Of a stretch of 64,000 nt of DNA, positions 49,557-59,132 are shown one piece after another. Position 1 is the stretch's first letter. Each line of letters starts with the position of its first letter. This DNA comes from Vermamoeba vermiformis. Lineage: Eukaryota > Tubulinea > Echinamoebida. The notes under the pieces are model-generated. The model had not been told where the DNA came from, did not search any database, and saw only the letters and a program-made list of their open reading frames with translations. A program made the translations under genes and the position numbers. Location: positions 248,001 to 312,000 of the forward strand of contig JBEWZL010000127.1 in NCBI GenBank assembly GCA_045837725.1, in the 5' to 3' direction.

Positions 49557-49723
49557 GGTTGTTCAGAGTGAGTGGCTTATTAACTATCTTTTGTTACAAG
49601 GCAGGGCGTCACCTGACACAATCGAAAAGATAGTTAGATCAGTATACATTGAATGGAAAAAAAATAGACGATTGAGCCAATGGAAACCATATCAGTAGAA
49701 AATTTGTTTGGCTAATTAATTTA

Positions 49724-49996
49724 TCAAATTGCAATGCCACCAGGGAAGAGCACCACGACGAATAACTTCTTCCTCGCGCGCAGCTCGGCAGCAGAAAAAT
49801 TTGGGTAATTACCTTGCGTGGTCTTGTCTAACCTGATATTAATAAATGGCTTTCAAATTGTAGAGTTTCACAATTTATCGTTTTTACCATAAAAGGAAAC
49901 CGGAAAACTAAAATGGAATTTCCTTACCTCAGAAACTCCTTCGCCATCGTTAGCTGCTAATCTTGTCACGCGAGCTCGTAAACTCTTCTCAGACAT
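49724..49996 (-). CDS. Possible small gene, two or three exons
   Basis: ATG at 49994-49996 opens a 23-residue exon (MSEKSLRARVTRLAANDGEG, then VSE) ending in a GTAAGG donor. Downstream an open stretch reads ELRARKKLFVVVLFPGGIAI before TGA at 49724-49726, and acceptors lie between the two. I could not choose a unique splice pattern. The start has a good context in a gap between two genes, but no family is recognised, so this is only a candidate. Confidence 0.3.
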
Positions 49997-50271
49997 GCGA
50001 CCTCCCTAATTTATGGATAATATTGTAGCCTGAGATCCGAGGATCGATCTCCTGATCGGGTTACTAATTAGCGCAATGCCAATGAAGCTTCGGGCGAATC
50101 ACACTCCATCGCCACGCGACGAAGATTAGATATGTAAGTTAGCAGTATCGGCTAAATTGTGCTCTAAGATTATGCACCGATCGGAGACTGGTCCGTAAAT
50201 ATTCGGTTTGTATTCGCTTTACTATATTTAGAGCGCCATAATAAATAAAGATTTATGTAATTACCGTCCAA

Positions 50272-51851
50272 TTATATCGAGGTAAAGTCATCTTCGTTCA
50301 GTGTTTTCTGTAGGCCCGTGTTCGTGTCCTCTTTGCCGTTGCGTAGTAACTTGAACCGATGTTTTAAATTGCTGCTCTGCGCGTAGATGACTTTAACGAG
50401 TTCTAATAATCGAGGTCATATTAGTTACCAACGATAGGGAGATCCAAGTGAGATCGGATCAAAACTCGCGTACCTTTCCTATGTACAATTCCTTTAAATA
50501 CATAAGTGTGGCCATCGCTAAGAGCTATTTCTAGTGCTTTCCGCGATAAAAATCGCTCTATCTAAGCCAAAAGTAGTAAAGTTAATGAATTTGTCGTCAA
50601 GTGCCAGGGAACCGCTCAAATCCGCTTTAGTTAATCAATCACACTTACTTTGTTAACTGATACTATGGAGTCTATTCTAATTGCAACGCCAGAAGGGCTT
50701 CCTTTCTTCGTAAATAGCTCGCCTACAAAATTTAATTAAATTCAGATCAAATCTGTGGCGGCAAAGAATCGAAAAACTTACTTATTGAGGAATATTGAAA
50801 TGCAATGTATTCTTGAGTTATATACAGGTATCCCGGCTTGTTGTTCCAAGCACAGATAAAGTCTGAAAGCAATTCGTTAGTAAAACGCGAATTCAGGGTT
50901 TTAAGCTTTGAAAGGCACGAAAGAAGATATCTGCAACGACTTACAATTTACAATTTGTTGATCGAGAGGCAAATTAAGTTCTAGAAGCAAATCCGTATTG
51001 TGCGCGATCGGGGTAGCAGGTTTTTCTTTCGTTTCTTGTTCGTTTTGTGGCCCTGTTGGCGTGTGGTTCAACAATTTATCTGCCAGGTTCTTATACGCCT
51101 CAGCTTTCTCGATTAACTAGTTAAAGGATCAGAAGGTTTCGTCAAAACCGCATGAATTTGAAACAAATTTACCTCTCTATTATCAGCGCGCAGGCAATCG
51201 AGCTCAACGCTCATTTCACGCATTTTTCGCTCTAACTCTGGCGTGTCAGCGTTGTTTTCGCTGCGTGACAGGGTGGCGCTGTTTGATACACGCAAAATGT
51301 TCGTTTCTGAAGGTATGGTGATCCTGGTTGCATCTCGTTTATTAATTTCTTCTTGTAATTGATTGTTTTGTGCTTTTAAAGATTTAATTTCGGCGGTAAG
51401 TCTCGAGATTTGATCTGGTGATTCGCCTGTCACTGCCGAAAATGCCTCTGCTTTCCATTTTTCGATTTCTTTGTCCTTTTCTTGAACTAAGACAAATAGT
51501 GCAACTGATTAATAACCATTGTAATTTCGAAAAATAATAAAAAATAAATATGCGTAATTTGTATCCAAATTATGAATGAACAAGTCACGACGTGAATTTT
51601 TGTATGCTATTGTACATACTAATTAAATTTTGCCCTTGAATTTGCGCTTGTAACTCAGCAACCATAGATTCGGCATCCTGAATAATTTCTTTGTACGTCC
51701 TGAGTTTTTGCTGCAACACATCTATTAATTCATTTTTGTCCGCTAATTCTCCTTCTAGTTGTTTCTCCATTTGGGCGTGCGTTTTAATGATTGAGTGCTG
51801 CCTTTTTTTAATGAACAAACCCAAGCACCACCCTTTGTTCTCGGTATAATT
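50272..51851 (-). CDS. Coiled-coil protein with GRAM-like domain (5' end unresolved)
   Basis: The first clear exon (from 51851) reads NYTENKGWCLGLFIKKRQHS and passes into a coiled coil (QMEKQLEGELADKNELIDVL, then EKDKEIEKWKAEAFSAVTGE, LKAQNNQLQEEINKR and MREMSVELDCLRADNRE). After a Pro-rich linker the later exons encode FICAWNNKPGYLYITQEYIA, FQYSSIS, IRIDSIVSVNK and EIALSDGHTYVFKGIVHRK, the W-x-x-x-x-x-PGYLYIT-x-xYIxF pattern of GRAM/PH-like membrane-binding domains. The end is DDFTSI and TAA 50272-50274. Upstream of 51851 the reading frame stops at the acceptor, so at least one 5' exon is missing from my model. A GC-AG intron ending at 51852, joined to a frame reading SDLFVLQRDIIQ, is one option. 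Confidence 0.62.
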
Positions 51852-52294
51852 CTATTCGAAAGTGGCGTCATATTAGATCGCGTTCCATGCTACTCATGTG
51901 CGATTGCACTTGCCTGAATAATGTCGCGTTGCAAAACAAAAAGATCGCTTGGTAACCAAAAAAATTACAATTAAATTGCTTCCTTTTGTCAAAAATTTTG
52001 ATACTATACTCCCCGTATATTGTTAGTGCGAATTTCAAAATTTCGAAATTAGTTTTTAAATTGCACCGAATCTGGCGCGCAATCCGCCAAAAAGGGCAAG
52101 CAATTGCCGAACCCGCGTGCAATTTTCAGCGCCATAGAATATTGGAGCTAATTTACTCCGACATCGAGATTTGTTCTCCTTTGCCACAAGCTTTTTGTTA
52201 TATCCGCGAATAATTATTTAATAATACCCAGTTACTGCTAGGTTCAATCATTAAGCGATTCTGAACATTAAATTCGATCGCCAATTGGTATTAA
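51852..52294. other. Intergenic / unresolved 5' end of the GRAM gene
   Basis: About 440 bp between the coiled-coil GRAM gene and the 3' end of the next surface-protein gene, both on the minus strand. It must hold the promoter and probably a first exon of the GRAM gene. No other gene seen. Confidence 0.35.
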
Positions 52295-53151
52295 TTAAAG
52301 GGCCGCAATCACAGCGAGGATCAAAGAGGATCCGAATCCAAGCAAGGTGCCGGACGCGCTCTTCTTGGCTACAGGCGTTGCTTTGGGGGCGTTGTTATTA
52401 GCCACAGGTGCAACGACAGGACTGGCAGAAGGAGCAGTAATAGTAATAGGAGCCACTGCAGGCGCGGCAACAGGTTCGGCAACAGGGACCACAGGTACGT
52501 CATAGCATCTCACCTTCTTGACGTAGCCAACGCCGAGTGGTGCACAACTAGAGACATTGCTGTAGAGCTCATTCGTGGAGCAGTCAGCTGCGTACGAGTA
52601 TTGGAAGGTCACGCTGCTGTCTTGGTTGCATCCGCTAAATCTGTACGCGTCGTTGTTCACGCCAGCAGCAGCGATCCAACATACATTAGGCTTGCCTAAA
52701 TATAAGTAAGCATAAGGAACTGGTTTCGATTCTTAGATAAGACGAGTCTAATGTAAATCCAGGATCCGTAAATTTTCAATCTTTACCTCCGATAAAAGAA
52801 TCAGCAGCTTCGCAAATATCCGAAGAGGAGAAAAATATTCCGGACCAATCGTTAGGAAATGAGACCGTAGATGCTATGCAATTTTCAAGCCCATAGAATT
52901 GTCCTGCAACGATCTCGTAGCAACCAGTTTGCGTGCAGGCTGGCTGTGAGTGATTATAATTAGCAACGGAGATGTAAATAAATTTTCAGGAAGTACTTAC
53001 ACCGGTGGAAGGATAAAACACCATCCCGACCATGGAAGCGTCGCTGCAATCCGACGAAGTGAACACTGAGCGAGTGTAAGCTCCAGCATAGCACGCTCTA
53101 AATATATCGACAAAGCATAAAAGGGCAATAATAATATTAACTGATTTCATT
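52295..53151 (-). CDS. Small surface protein with Ala/Pro stalk and hydrophobic tail, copy 1
   Basis: Begins with a signal peptide, MKSVNIIIALLCFVDIFRAC. Three exons encode a Cys-containing ectodomain of about 170 residues with FYPSTG, CTQTGCYEIVAGQFYGLENC, WSGIFFSSSDIC and VTFQYSYAADC. Then comes an Ala/Pro/Val stalk (PVVPVAEPVAAPAVAPITIT) and PVAKKSASG followed by a hydrophobic end (LLGFGSSLILAVIAAL). This is the layout of a GPI-anchored or tail-anchored surface protein. The same Cys framework, the same stalk style and the same KKSAS junction occur in the gene at 53370-54235, so the two are tandem paralogues. Family unknown; roles in adhesion, recognition or defence are open. Confidence 0.75.
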
Positions 53152-53369
53152 TGTAGTTGTGGCCGTTGAAAAAGTTCGGGAAAATAGCCGAGATTTTTAA
53201 ACCTTTGCCAACATGTACCGACTTGAATTTAAATTCTACGAAATGTTAAAATATATACTTCGACCTCCCTAAATGGCTAAACTTACAGGTTATATTAATT
53301 GACTTAGACGTCTTCCTATTAGATCTACCGTTTTAAATATCTTGGATCGTTTATTCCTTAGTGCTAATA

Positions 53370-54235
53370 TTACAACAATGTAACGATAGTAGTAGTAGCA
53401 ACCGCCAAAGAAGCTGAACCAATTACAACAGTAGAAGCGCTCTTCTTGGAACCAACTGTTTCTTTTGGAGCGTTATTAGCCACCGGCTGTAAAATAGGAG
53501 CTGTAATGGGGGCAGGTAATGGAACAGCTACTGGAGGTTCAATCGGAGGGTCGGCGGGAGCTGCCATCGGCGGCATGGCACAAACAGCAGTGACAGAGCC
53601 GAAATCAACTAGATCACAAGAAGAAGAACTAACGGTGAAATTAAATGATGGAGAGAAAGCGCAGTCAAGATTATTCCACATTGCAAAGGTTAAAATACCA
53701 TTGTCATCGCAGCTGGTGAATTTAAAGGCGTTGGTGAAATCCGCGTTTTCAAAGACGAAGCAGATATCCGGCTTGCCTTTAATATTAATTTTAAAATACG
53801 TAATGCGTGAGCGTAAAATATAAATAAAATACTATAAAGGAGAATCGTAGTATTTTCAAAATAGTCGTTAGACTAAGTCTTACCTGTATACAAAGACCTA
53901 ATCGTACTGCATGATACAGAAGTAGAATCGAGGGTTACTCTGACAAAATCAGTTCTGAATGATGGTACCGAGACGCAGTTTTCGATCGCCCAGAACTGGC
54001 CGGTCGCGATCTCCTGGCATCCTGCGCCAAGTGAGCAGGTGTACTTAAAAATGTCAGTAAAATTAAAAAAAAACAATTTGGCACTTACACCACCGCCACC
54101 CGGGAAATAGAAGTGCGCTACCTCAGATTCGTCAGTACATCCAGGGTCGGTGAAGATCTTTCGCCAGTAAAGCGCAGCATTGGTTGAGCTGATGCACATG
54201 AGGCAAAGTAAAGCAAGGACGGTCAGCGACTTCAT
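53370..54235 (-). CDS. Small surface protein with Pro-rich stalk and hydrophobic tail, copy 2
   Basis: Paralogue of the gene at 52295-53151. Signal peptide MKSLTVLALLCLMCISSTNA, then the matching ectodomain: FTDPGC, HFYFPGGGG, CQEIATGQFWAIENC, DICFVFENADFTNAFKFTSC and LTFAMWNNLDC. The stalk is AAPADPPIEPPVAVPLPAP and the end is SKKSASTVVIGSASLAVATT followed by a Leu-rich tail. Three exons with introns at matching places to copy 1. The ectodomains are clearly alignable but diverged, so the duplication is older than that of the secreted pair at 11.8-13.8 kb. Predicted surface-anchored; function unknown. Confidence 0.75.
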
Positions 54236-54945
54236 CTGTGGTCGAATGTTGAAGTACAAAAGTCTAATTTGGAATGAATCAAGTCTTTGCCGCCATTTGT
54301 TGTTCCGCCCACGGCACTACTATCTTCTCGAGCGCTAAAATATTATCATTAATTAATATATGTTAATAAAGGTTTACAGTGAAAAATTGCGTATTACATA
54401 GCTGTAGTGTAGTTAAACTTTTTTAAAAATACTGATCGTCCGATCAGCTAAAGATTATGATCTACAATTTTTCTCCTACCTACACAGAGCTCTAAGCCAA
54501 AACTCCGAGCAAATGTAGGGTAAAAAATCGAAATAATGCATGCACGTTGTGTGGTGTGCTGTGTGAAGTGGAAAACATATGTTCTAGATCGTTCATTGCG
54601 ATTTTTGGCAAGGCCACAAACCTTCACCACAAATGTTGTTTTAGTAAATATAGTATGAAGTTATTAACAGTGTATTGTAAGTTCAACGTGCAAGTCTCGA
54701 CAGATTCGCGAGCTAGAGTTAATGGTAGGTTGTAGCGCCAGTATTATTTGAATAGAATAAATAATAATAATAATAATTTTCGAAAGATGCAAATATATTT
54801 AGTAAACACAATACAATTATACGATTACTATAATTATTTGGAATCCGTTTGCTAGAATAGTTAAATTAATTCCCTTATTATAAAGATTGACCACTTCGTT
54901 TAGACCCAATATATTATTTTTGCTTAGTTTGGGTCTCGCCATATT
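54236..54945. other. Intergenic region, no gene seen
   Basis: About 710 bp without a supported gene, between the second surface-protein gene and the 3' end of the SAM-GTPase-patatin gene. AT-rich, with a TAA/TAATAA microsatellite at about 54758-54780. The boundary lies where large-GTPase genes begin. Confidence 0.4.
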
Positions 54946-57900
54946 CTACACGGTCCAAACCGAACCAGATCTCGCTAATGGTGGCAATGCGGTGTGCTGC
55001 TCTAACTTGATTGGGCAACCCGAAATTGGATAGCGCTGAGAGGATGACGGAACGCTAAGTGATATTACGGCGTAGAACGTTCCAGGTGATCCTTCTGGAA
55101 TGAACGTGAAGACTCCAAACGACTCGTTGGTCAAACCTGCGCAAATTTTAAGTAAGTCTTGCTGATCATAATTGCACGCGCACTTACTCAATTCAATGCG
55201 TTGCGAGTAGAGTATGTCGGCTGACTTCAGAACTTCTCCGCCAGTGAGGTAGACCACGCCGAATTTCTTTGTGACTTTTGGGGTGACGATGTCGAGCTGT
55301 AGACTCACGTTGTTGAGCAATACTTGCTGGCGAATGATCTCTCTAGTTCTCACGACTGAAAGTCTCGAATTGATGGTAAACCCGTAACGACCATTCCAGG
55401 ACACGTTGCAGTAGAAAACTGGTACGAATATTAGATTGAACCTGTTTGGCAACGGACTTACGTTTTGCCAGCAGCATCTTCGCTGTGTCGTGAAGCTTCT
55501 GATCGTTATCTTGGATGTACTTGAGGGTGTCCATCTCGAGCTGGCTCATGTCCTGGGTCGCCGAATCCAACGAGACACTGTAAGTCATGGGAGGATCAAA
55601 TCTAGTGTAATACACAGTCGACTCAGGCAGGTGATGCTGCATGTCCAGCTCTTGATGCGTGCATTCGGAAGTGTTTGTGATTTCCGCAAATTTGTTGATC
55701 CATTCGAACATCGATTCGGGACTCTGACTTGGTTTCACTGCAGGTTTGATTCCTCCGCCTAGCGACATCAAAATGTCGGGATCAGTTGCCCAAATGCGCT
55801 TTGCCTCTTCCATGCCGATGTTTGCAGGATTGTTGGTAATGACGCCTCCGTCTACGAACTTCAGTTGTCCAACGCCTTTGACCGCGCGAAGGTAAGTGGG
55901 TATCGCCGAAGTAGCAGTGGCTGCGAAATACAATTGCGTGTTAACGACGTACATTGTATTCGCATCGTTGCTGCATGGGGTGTAAGAGCAGAAGAGAACT
56001 CGTTTGTTTCGTGAAGTCTCCACTGACAGGACGGCGACCTTCGGATTGTCGCGAACTGCTCCAATTTCTAAAAGAGTCTTCGGAGGCAACTGTCCTTTGA
56101 CCGCTTTGGTCAGTTTTGTCATGGAGTACTTGGGACCTCCGAACGCTGATTTGACACTTCGTTTCCAAAACACCAGTTTGACGATATCGTTATAGTAGGC
56201 CTTGCAAAGTGACAGATTGACACCGGAAGATAGCGATAATGCGACCAATCCTCCGCTGCCCGTGCCTATCACATAGTCGAACAACTCCGTGACACTAGAC
56301 GAGGCAAGTTAATAAGTATATATCATAATGAATCAAGACTTACCGAGCACAGGTCAGCTTTTCAATGTGCTGAAGAATGATGATTGGCACAAGTCCTCTG
56401 TGTTCCGCACCGTCCAGCGAAAGAACACGGGGCGCAGCACCTTTTGGCACCTTGGATGCATCGTCTGCAGGTTTGAGTAAGTCAATATTACGTTATTCAT
56501 AGAGCTATCCTTACCGAGATAAGTCACTGTCTTTCCGTCGAACGGGCAAACGATTTCGTTGGCTGAGTGTGAGCATTTCCTGCAGAACATGTGTCCGCAG
56601 CTGTACATCGCCCCAAGGCCCATAGGTGAGAAGCAGAAAGCGCAATACTTCGCGCAGAATTCATACTCATTGTTGCGTGGCCAGCTTTGGACGAACTCGG
56701 CGCGTTCTTGCTGCAACTTCTCAGCAGATAACTGAGGTACGGGTAAGTAAATCTGGGACGTTATAGTACTTCTCTACTTGCCGAAATCAAGTGATCGATC
56801 TTGTCTCTGAACAATTGCTCAAGAGTGACTGAGTCATCCGACGCTGTGATCTCTTGGCTGCCACCGAAAAGATTTTTGAAGACGGAGGCGATGTTGATGA
56901 GTCCTTTGCGAAGAGGGTTTTGAAAGTTGTGCGACGAATGAACGATTCTCTCTTGCATGCAACAGCCGTTCTTGTCATGCTCTTCACAGGGTTGGAGTTG
57001 GTTGACGATAGTGAGCAATGGTTTCAAGTAACCATCTCGTAGAAGTTGGTCGATGTTCTCGCCCTTATGAATACATAATGTTAGTGCTGTCAAGCTGAGT
57101 GCTGCAGGTACCTTTTGAAGACTAGATACGCCAAGATTCTCTTTCAATGAATTGATGTAAGCGAAGCAGTAGGCCGTTACTGCAAGCTCGCGCGCCTTTG
57201 CGAATCGTTCCGTTCTACTCTTCACGTATTCAGGTATTGTGAGGCCAGCAGGCTTGGGCAAAAGAGCCAGCGTTTCTTTAAAGAACTTAATTCTAACATT
57301 GTTTGTCAGTTTTTGTTCAATGGTTGATGTATTTGCGACTTACACTGCCTTGAAACGCGAGTCCTTTTTGGGCAAGTTGACGTCGAAGAAGATCTCCGAA
57401 ATATTGACCTCTTGCTGAGAGTTGACGATTTGCAGGACTCTTTCCGCTACACGGTACCACATATAGTCAGTGAACATATTGGCGACATTAAGCGTGTAGC
57501 TAACTTTCTCGACGCGCATCCGCTGAATTTCTCGATGAACAATTCCCTAACGGTAGTTGGTCAGAAAGTGGTAATTATTCATTTGGTTACCTTTAATTGC
57601 TTCAGCTGTTCGCAGTATTGAGTTGGGAAGATTCGACCGTCCGGAATCTTTATAAAGCAAAAACCGGAAAAACTGTTGCGAAGCAGATCTTTCACGTCGT
57701 GACCGTCAGACTCCAAACTGCGCAGGAACAGACTCGTGCTGTTCTCAACATCGTATGGGTCTTCGCCAGTATCTGTACGTTCTGAGGGTGGGTTGCAGAA
57801 GTTTTGAACCACGATGAGGTATGGCAAATTTCGCGATTGCTGATTGGCCACACTACGCATCGTAAACTGTTCGATTCTAGCGATGTATTCTCTGTTTGCC

Positions 57901-58955
57901 AAGGCCTGGCGATTGGTGAATATAATGACATTGCTGAGAATGTAGAACAGTTGTGGAAAGGTCTTTGAAACGTAGTCTGTGCGATTTTTAGTGAACGCAT
58001 CCAGTTGTTCAGGCTTGAAGATCGCCGAGAGCTTATGCTTTAGTGCTTTGAAGAACTTCAATGGAATACGACCGTCGGCGCCTTCTCCGTCCAAGAGCAC
58101 CACTCGTTCGTTGTTAACGTTGCCAACATACTGATTGATATTGCCGGTCGTTGGATGTTCTTGCGAGGGTAAAGCAGTCGAAGGGCCCCTAACGAGCGTC
58201 AGTGCCATTCAATTTAAGAAATTGATTGCTTTTACCTTTGCTTGATGATTCGCTCTTCGAACTCCATCATTTCTCTCGCCAAATGACTTTTACCGCACTG
58301 GGTGGGTCCTACAAACGAGACGCGTGGCAGATACTTGTTTCGGTCTGCAAGTCGTTTAAATTCTTGCCAGTTAGCGTCATTCTTATCAAGGCAAAAGGTA
58401 GTCTTATCTTCAGGTATTTGCGGAACGCAGATCAACTCTGATTTCTGCGGCGGATAATTAAAATTTTAAATTTCGCTGCGATTCACGAATGACACTTACA
58501 TCCTCGAGTTCATTTTCTTCGGTTTCTTTGCTGAACACTTGTGTGGTTCGTTTTAACTCTTCTATCCAAGACCATACTTCTTTGCGTTGCTTTAATTTCA
58601 TTCCCATTTCGTCGCGCAAGTCATCGTTTGTCATACGCAGTAATCCCGCCCCGTTAATCCCCATCTTTTCGAATGAGGAAATTAATTCTTTGTCTTGCGT
58701 CTTCGTCTTCAGCCAGTTGCTGACGTCTTCTTTTGTCCACAGGTGTGCTGGCCGGGACGTGTTTCGTCGTTGCTGCAATTCCATTAGCAACTCGATCTTG
58801 GCTTGAGGAACATCGAGCTCTTGAAGGTCGCTTTTGGTCAGTTTGAGAAGTTCGTCCAAGGTAGTTATCTCGTTGTCGATAAACTTCTGTTTGTCAAGGC
58901 GGAAATACTCCATCACCACGTTGTACGTTAGGTAAGCGTCGTCTAGCGGCTGCAT
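54946..58955 (-). CDS. SAM-SAM - large GTPase - RING - patatin-like phospholipase fusion
   Basis: About 1,200 residues in ten or so exons, all joined in phase. Residues 1-150: two SAM-like domains (VMEYFRLDKQKF; LWTKEDVSNWLKTKTQDKEL). About 190-400: a P-loop GTPase with VSFVGPTQCGKSHLAREMM (Walker A), VVLLDGEGADG (G3-like), NVIIFTN and YLIVVQNF (at the place of the guanine-specificity loop), similar in layout to GBP/atlastin-like GTPases. A helical region follows. About 670-715: a RING finger (CAFC, then YSCGHMFCRKCSHSANEIVC). About 735-1040: a patatin domain with RVLSLDGAEHRGLVPIIIL (oxyanion loop), FDYVIGTGSGGLVALSL (elbow) and FVDGGVITNNPA (catalytic Asp). The C-terminal 150 residues are beta-rich and unassigned. 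The elbow has Gly at the normal Ser position and Ser next to it, so activity is uncertain. Confidence 0.78.
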
Positions 58956-59132
58956 TTCACTATATAGTAAACACAATATCGAGCTAGGTGGTTCTTGATG
59001 CAATTCGTTTATAAAAACAAACACAAAATGGTGCGCAGATTTTGTGTTTCACCGTGTCGGACTTTCACCGCAGCATAAATAATTTGGTTTGGCTCATAAT
59101 TTTAATAGATTTTATCGTTAGAAACAGTCACC
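58956..59132. promoter_or_regulatory. Short shared promoter region of the two GTPase genes
   Basis: Only 177 bp separate the ATG of the SAM-GTPase-patatin gene (minus, 58955) from the ATG of the PH-GTPase-Hsp20 gene (plus, 59133). The gap has a TATATAGT-like stretch at about 58960-58968. Co-expression from a bidirectional promoter is inferred from the spacing. Confidence 0.5.

Noticed and set aside
54758-54780. TAA/TAATAA tract as a functional element
   Set aside because: Simple microsatellite in AT-rich intergenic DNA.
54946-58955. Reading the region as three separate genes (SAM-GTPase, RING, patatin)
   Set aside because: The exon joins I examined keep one phase with consensus donors and acceptors, and no intergenic-sized gap or alternative start lies between the parts. 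It still needs cDNA proof.
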